Assembly: GCF_005886345.1 (NCBI RefSeq) | Contig: NZ_PNEC01000010.1 | Location: 1 to 64,000 of the forward strand | Direction of reading: 5' to 3' | DNA: 64,000 nucleotides | DNA from: Pseudoalteromonas phenolica | GTDB lineage: Bacteria > Pseudomonadota > Gammaproteobacteria > Enterobacterales > Alteromonadaceae | In this document: piece after piece, positions 9,863 through 18,538 of the stretch | Layout: every line of letters begins with the position of its first letter | Numbering within the stretch: position 1 is the first letter of the stretch | Notes under the pieces: generated by a model | Database searches by the model: none | What the model was told of the DNA's origin: nothing | The model's input: only the letters and a program-made list of their open reading frames with translations | Position numbers and translations under genes: made by a program

Positions 9863-10411
9863 ATGGCAATCGAAATAAACTTTGAACTATCAGATGCAGA
9901 TTTAGCGCATTTTAAGAGCATGATGGACAAAGTTATCAGCAAAACTTCACACTATTCAGAAAGAGAAATCTTAACCAAAGCGCAACAGCTAGTCGATGAG
10001 ATGGAAAAGAGTGAACTGCCAGAATTTGTTCGCACAAGAATGGCGTCTTTGGCGACGTTAATTGATGCAGTTCAAGATACAGAATGGCAGATCCCAGAAG
10101 AAGAAAGAAAAGATATTATCGCTTCGTTAGCATACTTCAGCGAGCCTGAAGATGTAGTGCCAGATCATATTCCTGGTCTTGGTTATATCGATGATGCGAT
10201 TATGATTGAACTGGTGTTACAAGATATGTCCTTAGATCTTAAAGCATACTCAGAGTTCTGTAGCTTCAGAGCGACGGAAGAATCTCGCCGAGGTGAAGAC
10301 GCAAAAGTTGACCGTGAAAGCTGGTTAGCAGGTACGCGTGCTCAGATCCGCTCTAACATGCGCCGACAACGTCAAGGCCGTAAATCTCGCCTATTTTCTC
10401 GTATCATGTAA
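9863..10411 (+). CDS. DUF1232 (YkvA-like) protein
   Basis: A 182-residue soluble protein with no signal peptide. The central segment, about residues 97-125 (DIIASLAYFSEPEDVVPDHI, then PGLGYIDDAI), is the hallmark of the DUF1232/YkvA family, whose function is unknown. The C-terminus is strongly basic (RRQRQGRKSRLFSRIM), which may bind nucleic acid or membrane. The ATG is preceded by GGGAGC. It stands alone, convergent with sapF, sharing a bidirectional terminator. No function is assigned. Confidence 0.8.
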   Translation: MAIEINFELSDADLAHFKSMMDKVISKTSHYSEREILTKAQQLVDEMEKSELPEFVRTRMASLATLIDAVQDTEWQIPEEERKDIIASLAYFSEPEDVVPDHIPGLGYIDDAIMIELVLQDMSLDLKAYSEFCSFRATEESRRGEDAKVDRESWLAGTRAQIRSNMRRQRQGRKSRLFSRIM

Positions 10412-10443
10412 TTCTGTTTATCTAATAACAGACATAAACTTCG

Positions 10444-10474
10444 AAAAGGCTGCTTACACGTTAAGCAGCCTTTT
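10444..10474. terminator. Bidirectional terminator between the DUF1232 gene and sapF
   Basis: Perfect 13-bp arms AAAAGGCTGCTTA / TAAGCAGCCTTTT with the loop CACGT. A-runs and T-runs on both sides let it work on both strands. It overlaps the last codons of sapF. Confidence 0.92.
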
Positions 10475-11215
10475 CATTACCTTAGATTTAGGTTGAGCAA
10501 ATACCTGAGCGGTTTTTCCGTATTCAACCACCTTTCCTCTGCTTAGTACCAGTAAGCTATCACTCATGTGTTTGACTAAACTCAAATGATGTGTAATCAA
10601 AACATAGCTCAAGCCAGTATCTCTCTGTAATGCTAACAAAAGATTGACTGTTTGCGCCCTAACTGATGGATCTAGCGATGATAAGGCTTCATCGAGTACT
10701 AGGACTTTAGGATCTAAAATAAGTGCTCTAGCGAGCGCGACACGTTGTAGTTGACCCCCACTAAACATGTGCGGATAGTAATGGTAGTGCTCTTCAAGCA
10801 AACCAACCCGAATTAAAACATGGGCGATTTTTTTATTTCGTTGTTTGTAAGTTAATTCTGTATTGTAACTTAAGCAATCATCGAGTATCTCACCTATTGT
10901 GAGACCGGGGTTGAGAGAGCGAGTAGGGTCTTGAAAAATCATACGAATATGGCGACAGTGATCTTGCCTAACGCCATCGTCTTCTATCGTTGTCCCATCA
11001 AGTAAAATTTGCCCTGTTTCGGCTTGCTCTGCACCGGCTAATAGTTTTGCCAAAGTGCTTTTACCTGCGCCAGTTTCACCTATAATTGCTATAGTCTCAC
11101 CTTTGCCTAAGCAAAAAGATATATCAGTTAATACTGGTACATTTTTTCTTTTTAATAAACCGACTCTAACGCGATAGGTCTTGTGCAGAGACTGAACTTT
11201 TAAGATGGGTTGCAT
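10454..11215 (-). CDS. sapF: SapF, ABC transporter ATPase
   Basis: A 253-residue ATP-binding subunit of the Sap peptide importer, known from enteric bacteria for resistance to antimicrobial peptides. It has Walker A GETGAGKST, signature SGGQLQRVALARAL, Walker B VLVLDEALSSLD and an H-loop (ITHH). It overlaps the end of sapD by 16 bp and is the last gene of the pspF-sapABCDF run. It could also be annotated as a dipeptide-transporter ATPase, but gene order supports Sap. Confidence 0.9.
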   Translation of the reverse strand: MQPILKVQSLHKTYRVRVGLLKRKNVPVLTDISFCLGKGETIAIIGETGAGKSTLAKLLAGAEQAETGQILLDGTTIEDDGVRQDHCRHIRMIFQDPTRSLNPGLTIGEILDDCLSYNTELTYKQRNKKIAHVLIRVGLLEEHYHYYPHMFSGGQLQRVALARALILDPKVLVLDEALSSLDPSVRAQTVNLLLALQRDTGLSYVLITHHLSLVKHMSDSLLVLSRGKVVEYGKTAQVFAQPKSKVMKRLLNV

Positions 11216-12207
11216 TTCTTATCTTCCTTTAACAAAGGGAAGTGGCAAGCAAAAGTATGACCATGAGATTTTTTTTGCTTAGGGGTAACCACACACTGCT
11301 TTTGCGCTTGTGGGCACCTAGGCCCTAAGCGGCAGCCTATGGGTAAATGCTGCAATGGTGGGATCGTGCCCTTAAGTGCATAAAAGCTCTCTTTATGGGC
11401 AAGGCCCTGAGCGTAATCTGGCAAACTTTTTACTAGGGCTTGTGTATAAGGGTGTAGCGGTGCATTAAATACTTTTTCTGTCGGCCCAGCTTCAACCATC
11501 TGACCACAGTACAATACATGCATAGCGTGTGACCAAGTGGTGATTTCTTCGAGTTCATGAGAGATCATCAATACAGACATGTTCTTGAGCTGATTGAGAC
11601 TTTTTAATAGTCTAAAAACCTGTGCTCTTGTGGTGCTTTCAAGTGCCGTAGTCGGCTCATCAGCAATTAACAGTTTGGGGTTTCTAGCAATGGCCATGGC
11701 TATCATGACTTTTTGGCAGATCCCTTCAGAAAGCTCGTGAGGATAGCTATCAGCCACACGCTTATCGTCTCTGATCCCCACTTTATGAAGTAACGCTTTA
11801 ACACGTTTTTTTCTTAGTTGCCTGCGAACTAAAAAATTACCACTAAGAGATTCTTCGGGGATTGATTCTGAGACTTGTTCAAATACTTTTGCAGTAGGAT
11901 CTAGGCTTCTACTTGGCTCTTGATAGATCATCGCAATATCTTGACTGACTAGTTTTCGGCGCTTTTCAGGTGGCAAGCGCATTAAGTCGACCCCTTGCCA
12001 ATGCATCCTATCGGCTGTAACACGCCAGCGCTTATTTAATACCCCGACAATGGCTTTTGCGATTAAGCTTTTGCCAGAGCCTGACTCGCCAACCAGCGCA
12101 TGAACTTCGCCTTCTTTTAGGCTCAAATTCACTTTATCAACCGCGCGAATAACGCCGTTTTCGGTAGGTAGCTCTATGGTTAAGTTTTTGATGTCGAGTA
12201 AATGCAT
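11200..12207 (-). CDS. sapD: SapD, ABC transporter ATPase
   Basis: A 335-residue ATPase with Walker A GESGSGKS, Walker B LLIADEPTTALE and a C-terminal oligopeptide-transporter region with a four-cysteine cluster (CRLGPRCPQAQKQC ... FAC). Its ABC signature is LSEGICQK instead of LSGGQ. The degenerate form is also found in enteric SapD, so it is a family trait rather than a defect. Start and stop overlap neighbouring genes, indicating translational coupling. Confidence 0.9.
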   Translation of the reverse strand: MHLLDIKNLTIELPTENGVIRAVDKVNLSLKEGEVHALVGESGSGKSLIAKAIVGVLNKRWRVTADRMHWQGVDLMRLPPEKRRKLVSQDIAMIYQEPSRSLDPTAKVFEQVSESIPEESLSGNFLVRRQLRKKRVKALLHKVGIRDDKRVADSYPHELSEGICQKVMIAMAIARNPKLLIADEPTTALESTTRAQVFRLLKSLNQLKNMSVLMISHELEEITTWSHAMHVLYCGQMVEAGPTEKVFNAPLHPYTQALVKSLPDYAQGLAHKESFYALKGTIPPLQHLPIGCRLGPRCPQAQKQCVVTPKQKKSHGHTFACHFPLLKEDKKCNPS

Positions 12208-13100
12208 CAGTCAGCCTTACGATCTTTCAATACTTGTCTCAAACCATCACCTACAAGGTTCGTCGATAAGACAGCGATAAATAATAGCACACCAGGCAAA
12301 CCAACAGTCCATGGGGCCAGATAGATTAGGCCGAGGTTTTCAGCCAAAATCGCTCCCCATTCTGTCGTAGGTGGCTGAGCCCCTAGTTTGAGGAACCCCA
12401 GTGCTGCAATGTCCAAGATAGCCGTCGAAAGTGCCATTGTGAAAATAACCACAATATGCTCGTAAATATTAGGAAATACGCCTCGAACGAGTATCTTCCA
12501 CTTGCTGGCACCATCTAAGCGGAAGGCACTGATGTAATCTTTACTCAGTTCTTCTACCACTAAGTTTCTGATTGAATGCACGTATTGAGGAAGCAGGGCT
12601 AAAATGATCGCCCATACAGTATTAAGCAAGCCAGGGCCTAAGATAGCGATGATGATAATAGCTAATAATAACGAGGGAATAGACAAGGTGATGTCGAGCA
12701 AATGATTAAAAAAGCTCGAGCGAATGCCTTTACTCATACCTGCTAGCGAGCCAATAATGACACCTAAAGCAGTGGTAATTAAAGCTGCAATGATTGATAA
12801 ACCAAAGGTAAACGTTGCTCCATTCATCAGTCTAGACAGAATATCTCGGCCAAGGTCATCCGTGCCAAGTATAAATCTAACATCACCGGCATCATGCCAT
12901 GAAGGCGGAAGTAAGAGTGCATCAGCATGTTGCTGATTTATGCTGTAAGGTGAAATTAGCGGGGCGAACAGCGCTAATAAAGTAAGTGCAATAAAAATCC
13001 ACAAGCCAACAAGCGCAGGGTGGTTAGCCTTGAACTTCTTCCATAAACGAGAAAGAGGCGAGCGGTTTGATTCTTCACTAAATAATTTAAATTTTGCCAT
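12207..13100 (-). CDS. sapC: SapC, ABC transporter permease
   Basis: A 297-residue inner-membrane permease of the DppC/OppC type, with about six membrane segments. The EAA-like loop DGASKWKILVRGVFPN faces the ATPases. It overlaps sapB by 14 bp and touches sapD at one base. Together SapB and SapC would form the membrane channel of the importer. Confidence 0.9.
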   Translation of the reverse strand: MAKFKLFSEESNRSPLSRLWKKFKANHPALVGLWIFIALTLLALFAPLISPYSINQQHADALLLPPSWHDAGDVRFILGTDDLGRDILSRLMNGATFTFGLSIIAALITTALGVIIGSLAGMSKGIRSSFFNHLLDITLSIPSLLLAIIIIAILGPGLLNTVWAIILALLPQYVHSIRNLVVEELSKDYISAFRLDGASKWKILVRGVFPNIYEHIVVIFTMALSTAILDIAALGFLKLGAQPPTTEWGAILAENLGLIYLAPWTVGLPGVLLFIAVLSTNLVGDGLRQVLKDRKAD

Positions 13101-14118
13101 GTGCTTGATTCCGAGAAATAGGGTTTAACACGGTATGGCTAAATTCAGCAAACATATTGGCGAAAATAACAAACACTGACACAGCTAATAAACCACCTTG
13201 GATCGCTGGATAATCTCGCTGATAAATACTTTCAATCAGCCAGCGACCAACACCAGGCCAAGAGAATATCACTTCGGTGATCATAGCAAGTGTCAATAAA
13301 GTACTAAACTGTAAACCGATTTGCTTAATCACAGGCAAAAGTGCATTTCTAAGCGCATGATGCAAAATCAACTGACGACGGTTTAAACCTTTTGCGCGAG
13401 CTGTTTTAATGTAGTTTTGTTCAAGTACATTGAGCATTGAGTCGCGAGTAAATCGAATTAACACTGTAGTCGGATACATAGCGAGAACAATAGTTGGCAA
13501 CGCTAAGTGCTTTAATGCATCAATGAATGCAAGACCACCGTATGGAAAGCCCTGCGAGATAATATCGACTAAAATAAAGTGGCTATAAGGCTCAATTTCA
13601 TAGAGTAGGCCAATTCGTCCAGACATGGGGAATAAACCCAATCCCAAGCAAAACACCATAATCAACAATAGAGCCAACCAAAAGATGGGAATAGAAAAGC
13701 CCATTAAAGTGAGGGAGTTAATGACTTTATCTGGCCAGCGTTTATGGAATACTGCGGCAATGACACCTGATGGAATACCAAACACAATTGCAACAACAAG
13801 TGCATAAATACACAGTTCTATCGTGGCGGGGAAGAGCAATAAAATATGTTCAAAAACGGGCTGTCCAGATGAAAGGGAGTAGCCCCAATCGCCCTCAACG
13901 ATACGGCCAAGAAACGCACCATACTGCACTATGATGTTTTCTTCTAACAAGTATTTATCGGCCAAAGCTTGTGACTGCGCATAACTACTATTCACTTGGC
14001 CACTGAGGTTAGTAAGCACATCACCCGGAAACAAATAATTCAAAGAAAAAGTAAATGCAGTCAGAGTGAGCAACATGAATAGCAAAAGGCTAAGCCGTCT
14101 GAATAAATACTCGCGCAT
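13087..14118 (-). CDS. sapB: SapB, ABC transporter permease
   Basis: A 343-residue DppB/OppB-type permease with an N-terminal membrane segment, a periplasmic loop and about five further segments. The cytoplasmic EAA loop appears as TARAKGLNRRQLILHHALRNALLPV. It starts at the last base of sapA. The partner is SapC. Confidence 0.9.
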   Translation of the reverse strand: MREYLFRRLSLLLFMLLTLTAFTFSLNYLFPGDVLTNLSGQVNSSYAQSQALADKYLLEENIIVQYGAFLGRIVEGDWGYSLSSGQPVFEHILLLFPATIELCIYALVVAIVFGIPSGVIAAVFHKRWPDKVINSLTLMGFSIPIFWLALLLIMVFCLGLGLFPMSGRIGLLYEIEPYSHFILVDIISQGFPYGGLAFIDALKHLALPTIVLAMYPTTVLIRFTRDSMLNVLEQNYIKTARAKGLNRRQLILHHALRNALLPVIKQIGLQFSTLLTLAMITEVIFSWPGVGRWLIESIYQRDYPAIQGGLLAVSVFVIFANMFAEFSHTVLNPISRNQAHGKI

Positions 14119-15725
14119 TACTGTTTCCTTGCATTTGCCAAAGAGATCCCACCAAATGGTTTCAGGTCGATGCCTTTAACCTCTTTACTTGATGCTTGAA
14201 AGCGCATGCCATGAGCAATAGGCACAAGCGGGAGCTGGTCGATGATCATGGCCTGTGCTTGGGCATAAAACGCTTTTCTTTCTTCGATATCAGTTGTGTC
14301 GAGCGCTTTAGTTAGCAGTAAGTCAAATTCAGGGTTGCACCAATTCGCTGGGTTTTTATCGCTGAAAGTCGCTGTACAACTCAATAGTGGACTAAAGAAG
14401 TTATCGGGATCTGGTGTATCAGCAACCCAGCCAAGCAGTACACTGTCATGCTCATGTTTACCAATACGTTCAATAAATGTATTCCACTCGTACTCAACTA
14501 TTTTCGCTGTCACGCCAATTTGTTTTAAATCGCTTTGGATAAGCTCTGCCATTTTGCGCGCATTGGGGTTATAAATTCTCGATACCGGCATGGCCCAAAT
14601 CGTCATTTCAAAGCCTTCTTGGTAGCCAGCCATATCGAGATATTTTCTTGCTAGGGTCGGGTTATAGGTCGGCATATTTTTTTGTTCAGTAAACGCCCAA
14701 GAAGCAGGTGGCAAATAAGATTTTGCAATTTGGCCATTGCCATAAAAAACAGCTTGTAGAATTTTATTGAAATCAACAGAGTGGGCTAGTGCTTTACGTA
14801 CGAGCGAATTATCAAAAGGCTCTTTCTCCGTATTGAATGCCCAATAGCCAATATTTAGGTTTTCAGCTTTATCTACGGCTATATCAGTGCGTTTGCTTAA
14901 CACCGCTAATTGTGAAGCACTTGGATGCGCGGTGACATCACACTCTTTAGTTAACATCTTGGCAATTCGGCTGGTATTGTTGGTTGTGATATCGAACACC
15001 AATTGCGACATAGCTACAGGGTGTTTCCAGTAAGATTCATTCTTATGATAACGGACCAAGTTATCTCGGAGGTATTGTTTATATTTATAAGGGCCGGTGC
15101 CTATCGGTTTATTATCAAACTGAGACTTATTCTCTGTCGCTACCAAAATGTCTGCGTACTCTTTAGAAGTAATCACAGCAAAGTCAGTTGCTAAGTTTGA
15201 TAAAAAGCTGCTTTCAGCATTAAACAGTTTAAACTGCACTGTGTAATCATCGACTTTGATAATCTCTTGTATCAGCTGATCTAAACCAACACTTTGAAAA
15301 TAGGGGTAAGTCGCATCGCCAACAAAGTGATAGGGGTTATACACATTGAATAAGCGGTCAAAAGAAAACACCACGTCATCGGCGGTCATTTCTCGGCTAG
15401 GCGTGAAGTAATCAGTGTGATGAAATTTCACGCCTTTTCGTAAATAAAAGGTGATGGTTGTGCCATCATCTGACACCCCCCAAGATTCAGCAAGTTCAGA
15501 CTTAAACTCTGCTGTATCTGGATCAATGCTGATTAAGCGGTCATACAGCTGGTTTGCTATCAGATCTATGGTCGAGCCCGTCGTTGTGACTTGTGGGTTA
15601 AATGTCATCGGGTTGGCTTCAGCACAATAAACTAACCCTTGGTTTTTTTCATTTAACTTCACATTGGGCTTATCAATGCAGCCCATTAGCAAAGTACACA
15701 GCGTGCCCAGCAGCAGTATTCGCAC
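14118..15725 (-). CDS. sapA: SapA, periplasmic peptide-binding lipoprotein
   Basis: A 535-residue family-5 extracellular solute-binding protein that delivers peptides to SapBC. The N-terminus MRILLLGTLCTLLMGC is a lipoprotein signal with Cys16 as the lipidated residue; E. coli SapA is instead a soluble periplasmic protein. The conserved DVVFSFDRL and GTGPYK motifs of the family are present. It begins only 3 nt after the pspF stop, so its transcription must be at least partly shared with pspF. Confidence 0.88.
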   Translation of the reverse strand: MRILLLGTLCTLLMGCIDKPNVKLNEKNQGLVYCAEANPMTFNPQVTTTGSTIDLIANQLYDRLISIDPDTAEFKSELAESWGVSDDGTTITFYLRKGVKFHHTDYFTPSREMTADDVVFSFDRLFNVYNPYHFVGDATYPYFQSVGLDQLIQEIIKVDDYTVQFKLFNAESSFLSNLATDFAVITSKEYADILVATENKSQFDNKPIGTGPYKYKQYLRDNLVRYHKNESYWKHPVAMSQLVFDITTNNTSRIAKMLTKECDVTAHPSASQLAVLSKRTDIAVDKAENLNIGYWAFNTEKEPFDNSLVRKALAHSVDFNKILQAVFYGNGQIAKSYLPPASWAFTEQKNMPTYNPTLARKYLDMAGYQEGFEMTIWAMPVSRIYNPNARKMAELIQSDLKQIGVTAKIVEYEWNTFIERIGKHEHDSVLLGWVADTPDPDNFFSPLLSCTATFSDKNPANWCNPEFDLLLTKALDTTDIEERKAFYAQAQAMIIDQLPLVPIAHGMRFQASSKEVKGIDLKPFGGISLANARKQ

Positions 15726-15728
15726 GAT

Positions 15729-16817
15729 TTACGCCTCTTGTTTCTGATCTAACAGATTGTATTTTTTCAGATAACCTCTCAATTGATGATACGTTAAACT
15801 GAGCATTTGTGCAGTCTTCTTTTGGTTAAATTGACTATGCTCTAACGCTTTCTTCAGCAGTTCAATTTCATAGTCGTTTGACAGTGTTTTCAAATCGCAT
15901 GGGAATGAAAAATTATTCTCAGCTTGTTTAGTTTGCTCAATAACTGTAGCAGTGGAGGCTTCAGCCGCTGCTGGGGTTATTACTTCTGGGGCGCGTTCAA
16001 TATTTGTCGGTGCTTTAATACGCTGAGCAGGACGATATGGGCTTTCAAATGGGTCGAAAATAATTTCATGAACAGGCAACTGCTCGCTACCATGGCGATA
16101 TAAGCTACGTTCAACTACATTTTTTAATTCACGAATGTTACCCGGCCAATCGTAATCTAATAGCTTGTCCATGGCTTTTTTTGTAAAGCCACTGAACAGT
16201 GCCCAATCAAGGTCTCGTGCCATGTTTATGGCAAATTGCTCTGCCAGTAAGACGATATCTTCTCTTCTAGCACGAAGAGGCGGCAGTGTGATTACATCGA
16301 ATGCGAGGCGGTCGAGTAAATCGTGACGAAATTCACCATTATCAGCTAAAGTGGGTAAATCTTCATTAGTTGCACACACTAATCGTGTATCTACTTTTAC
16401 GGTGCTTTTACCACCAACACGTTCAAATTCACCGTATTCGATAACACGCAGAAGCTTTTCTTGAACCATGGCAGAGGTATTTGCGAGCTCATCCAAAAAT
16501 AATGTACCGCTATTTGCACGCTCGAATCGACCTTCATGGCGTTTACTTGCGCCGGTAAAGGCGCCACTTTCATGACCGAACAACTCACTTTCAAGTAAGT
16601 TCTCATTAAGGGCTGCACAGTTTAACTTAACGTAGTTTTGGTCCCAACGTTCGGATAGATAATGAAGGCGGGCTGCAATAAGTTCTTTACCTGTTCCTCG
16701 TTCACCGATTATTAGTACGGGTTTGTCTAGTGGAGCAAGTTGTGAAACCTTGTCTAGCACAGCTAAAAAGCTGTCTGATTGGCCAAGTAAATTATCCTGT
16801 TGGCGAAACTGACTCAT
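15729..16817 (-). CDS. pspF: PspF, sigma-54 activator of the phage-shock response
   Basis: A 362-residue bacterial enhancer-binding protein with no N-terminal sensor domain, as expected of PspF, which is held inactive by PspA. It has Walker A GERGTGKE, the sigma-54-contacting GAFTGA loop (about 85-90), Walker B GTLFLDE and a C-terminal Fis-type helix-turn-helix (KKTAQMLSLTYHQLRGYLKK). A linker of about 60 residues precedes the HTH and is rich in Ala and Thr. It is divergent from pspA, and its own start abuts the putative PspF sites, which suggests autoregulation. Confidence 0.94.
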   Translation of the reverse strand: MSQFRQQDNLLGQSDSFLAVLDKVSQLAPLDKPVLIIGERGTGKELIAARLHYLSERWDQNYVKLNCAALNENLLESELFGHESGAFTGASKRHEGRFERANSGTLFLDELANTSAMVQEKLLRVIEYGEFERVGGKSTVKVDTRLVCATNEDLPTLADNGEFRHDLLDRLAFDVITLPPLRARREDIVLLAEQFAINMARDLDWALFSGFTKKAMDKLLDYDWPGNIRELKNVVERSLYRHGSEQLPVHEIIFDPFESPYRPAQRIKAPTNIERAPEVITPAAAEASTATVIEQTKQAENNFSFPCDLKTLSNDYEIELLKKALEHSQFNQKKTAQMLSLTYHQLRGYLKKYNLLDQKQEA

Positions 16818-16822
16818 ATTGC

Positions 16823-16860
16823 CTAACTCTTAGTTATTTTTGCTAACTATTAGTGTATTT
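16823..16860. promoter_or_regulatory. Tandem PspF-type upstream activating sites
   Basis: Two direct copies of CTAACTNTTAGT followed by a T-rich tail begin at 16823 and 16843, so they are exactly 20 bp apart (two helical turns). Their words GCTAAC and TTAGTGTA resemble the E. coli psp enhancer. They lie about 80-115 bp upstream of the -24/-12 promoter and 6 bp from the pspF start codon. A bound activator would loop to pspA and could repress pspF. Confidence 0.6.
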
Positions 16861-16937
16861 TAAAAAAAGCTTGAAAAAAAGAAGTTTTTGAAATTTAATA
16901 AGGTATTGATTTTTATTGTTTTTATTTGCTGTGAAAG

Positions 16938-16954
16938 TTGGCAAGCAATTTGAT
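16938..16954 (+). promoter_or_regulatory. Sigma-54 promoter of pspABC
   Basis: TTGGCAAG (-24 box) and TTTGA (-12 box) have the standard spacing of TGGCACG-N4-TTGC. The -12 GC is GA here; the E. coli pspA promoter is similarly imperfect. pspA starts 47 bp downstream. Confidence 0.75.
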
Positions 16955-17001
16955 ACTACTTACTCAGTTAAATTAATTGAGTAACCGAAGAGGTAAAGAT
17001 T

Positions 17002-17667
17002 ATGGGAATTTTCTCACGTTTTGCAGACATTGTTAATTCAAATATCAATGCCATCCTTGATAAAGCAGAAGATCCAGAAAAAATGGTTCGCCTCATTATT
17101 CAAGAAATGGAAGACACATTGGTAGAGGTCCGCTCTACTTCAGCTAAAACACTGGCTGAGAAGAAAGAATTAGCACGTCGTGTTGAGCATCTAAATCAAG
17201 AAGCACAACAATGGCAAGAAAAAGCTGAGCTGGCGTTGGTTAAAGATCGTGAAGACCTTGCACGTGCAGCATTACTTGAAAGACAAAAGTCATCAGATGC
17301 TGCAGCGAGTGTAGAAAAAGAACTTGAGCATTTAGAGTCTCATATTGAGAAATTACAGCAAGAAGTTGCAACACTTCAAGATAAGCTAGCTGATGCTAAA
17401 GCGAGACAAAAAGCCATTGTGTTGCGTCAGCGTTCAGCTGAGTCTCGTTTAGAAGTGAAAAAGGCATTAGACAGCTCAAAAGTTGAAGATGCACTTAATC
17501 GTTTCGAGCGCTACGAAAGCAAGATCGATGGACTAGAATCACAAGTAGAGGCTTATGATTTAGGTAAAAAGTCACTATCGGATGAAATTGCTGATTTACA
17601 AAAAAATGAGCAAGTTGATGATGAACTAGCGGCTCTAAAGAAAAAGCTAGCAAACAAAGAACAATAG
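17002..17667 (+). CDS. pspA: PspA, phage-shock membrane-repair protein
   Basis: A 221-residue IM30/ESCRT-III-like protein, almost entirely coiled coil. It binds stressed inner membrane through its N-terminal amphipathic helix (MGIFSRFADIVNSNINAILDKAEDPEK) and, when unbound, inhibits PspF. Length and the N-terminal motif fit E. coli PspA. It is the first gene behind the sigma-54 promoter, with GAGG before the start. Confidence 0.96.
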   Translation: MGIFSRFADIVNSNINAILDKAEDPEKMVRLIIQEMEDTLVEVRSTSAKTLAEKKELARRVEHLNQEAQQWQEKAELALVKDREDLARAALLERQKSSDAAASVEKELEHLESHIEKLQQEVATLQDKLADAKARQKAIVLRQRSAESRLEVKKALDSSKVEDALNRFERYESKIDGLESQVEAYDLGKKSLSDEIADLQKNEQVDDELAALKKKLANKEQ

Positions 17668-17725
17668 GTACTACGTGCCTGCCAAGGCGGGCACTGACAC
17701 AACAGGTTGAGTTATAGGAGTATTG

Positions 17726-17959
17726 ATGATGGATTTAGAAATTTTAGTTGCGCCAATTATTATTTTCATGGTGATTGTTGCCCCTCTTTGGCTAATTCTT
17801 CACTATCGTAGTAAGAAACAGGTAAGCCAAGGCTTGAGTGAGCATGAGCACCGCCAATTGATTGAGTTAGCTAACAAAGCTGAAAAAATGGCAGAACGCG
17901 TCGAAACACTAGAAGCTTTGTTAGACCAAGAATCGCCGCAGTGGAGACGTAAGATATGA
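17726..17959 (+). CDS. pspB: PspB, phage-shock inner-membrane protein
   Basis: A small protein (77 residues) with one N-terminal membrane helix and a cytoplasmic leucine-zipper-like tail. With PspC it recruits PspA from PspF to the membrane. AGGAG at 17716-17720 favours ATG 17726 or the adjacent ATG 17729 over TTG 17723. Its stop overlaps the pspC start (ATGA), showing coupling. Confidence 0.92.
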   Translation: MMDLEILVAPIIIFMVIVAPLWLILHYRSKKQVSQGLSEHEHRQLIELANKAEKMAERVETLEALLDQESPQWRRKI

Positions 17960-18360
17960 ATAAATTGAAAAGAGAGTTATATCGCGACCCCAAACGTGGA
18001 AAAATAGCAGGCGTATGTGCAGGTTTAAGTGATTACTTCAACATGGAATTGTGGCTGGTTCGCATCCTGTTTATCACAGCAGTATTGTTATCTGGCGGTC
18101 CGTTATTTGTCGTTATTTACATTGCTTGTTGGTTTATTCTTGATAAAAAAGAGCCTAGCTTGTCGCAAAGTACAGGTAAGTTTGATGAGATTGATCCAAT
18201 CTCAGTAAAGTTTAAGGTATGGCAAAAAGGTGAGCCTCCACGTCAGGCGCTGTTTGATTTAAAAGATCGTTTAACCCGTTTAGATAATCGTATACAAAGT
18301 ATGGAAACTTATGTGACATCAAGTGAGTTTACTGTGTCACGTGAAATCAATAAGCTGTAG
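17956..18360 (+). CDS. pspC: PspC, phage-shock inner-membrane sensor
   Basis: A 134-residue PspC-domain protein. The N-terminal signature RGKIAGVCAGLSDYFNMELWLVRILF is followed by one strong membrane helix and a soluble helical tail. It works with PspB to sense envelope stress. No pspD or pspE follows; the operon passes instead to ycjX-ycjF. Confidence 0.95.
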   Translation: MNKLKRELYRDPKRGKIAGVCAGLSDYFNMELWLVRILFITAVLLSGGPLFVVIYIACWFILDKKEPSLSQSTGKFDEIDPISVKFKVWQKGEPPRQALFDLKDRLTRLDNRIQSMETYVTSSEFTVSREINKL

Positions 18361-18462
18361 TACCAATTGAATTGAAGGTTTGTTCGCTCATTGCGGTAAA
18401 TATAAGTTAAAGGACTACCTAGTGCGTTAGAATGGACGCTTAATCAGTAAAATTGGAATATC
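18361..18462. repeat. Possible degenerate palindromic repeat between pspC and ycjX
   Basis: The segment begins TACCAATTGAATTG and ends AAAATTGGAATA, and the halves are loosely complementary along their length. It resembles the TATACCAAT...ATTGGTATA ends seen at 3198-3258. No reading frame is present. Family membership is uncertain. Confidence 0.25.
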
Positions 18463-18478
18463 CATCATCTTCAAGCGA

Positions 18479-18507
18479 GTGCGGCTATACTTTAGTGTAG
18501 GCCGCAC
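18479..18507 (+). other. Stable hairpin in the ycjX leader
   Basis: GTGCGGC and GCCGCAC close a stem extended by TA[T-G]AC pairs across a one-base bulge, with a TTTA loop. Only GCTTTCTTT follows, so termination would be weak. It probably attenuates or stabilises the psp-ycjXF transcript. Confidence 0.5.
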
Positions 18508-18538
18508 GCTTTCTTTAACAGGGAGTGACACTGTTATA

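Noticed and set aside
10417..10434. Second LexA-like box (CTGT...ACAG) after the DUF1232 gene
   Set aside because: The centre is 10 bp, not 8, and the site lies downstream of a gene with no start nearby.
11200..12207. SapD as a defective ATPase because of LSEGICQK instead of LSGGQ
   Set aside because: The altered signature is also found in enteric SapD, so it is normal for the family.
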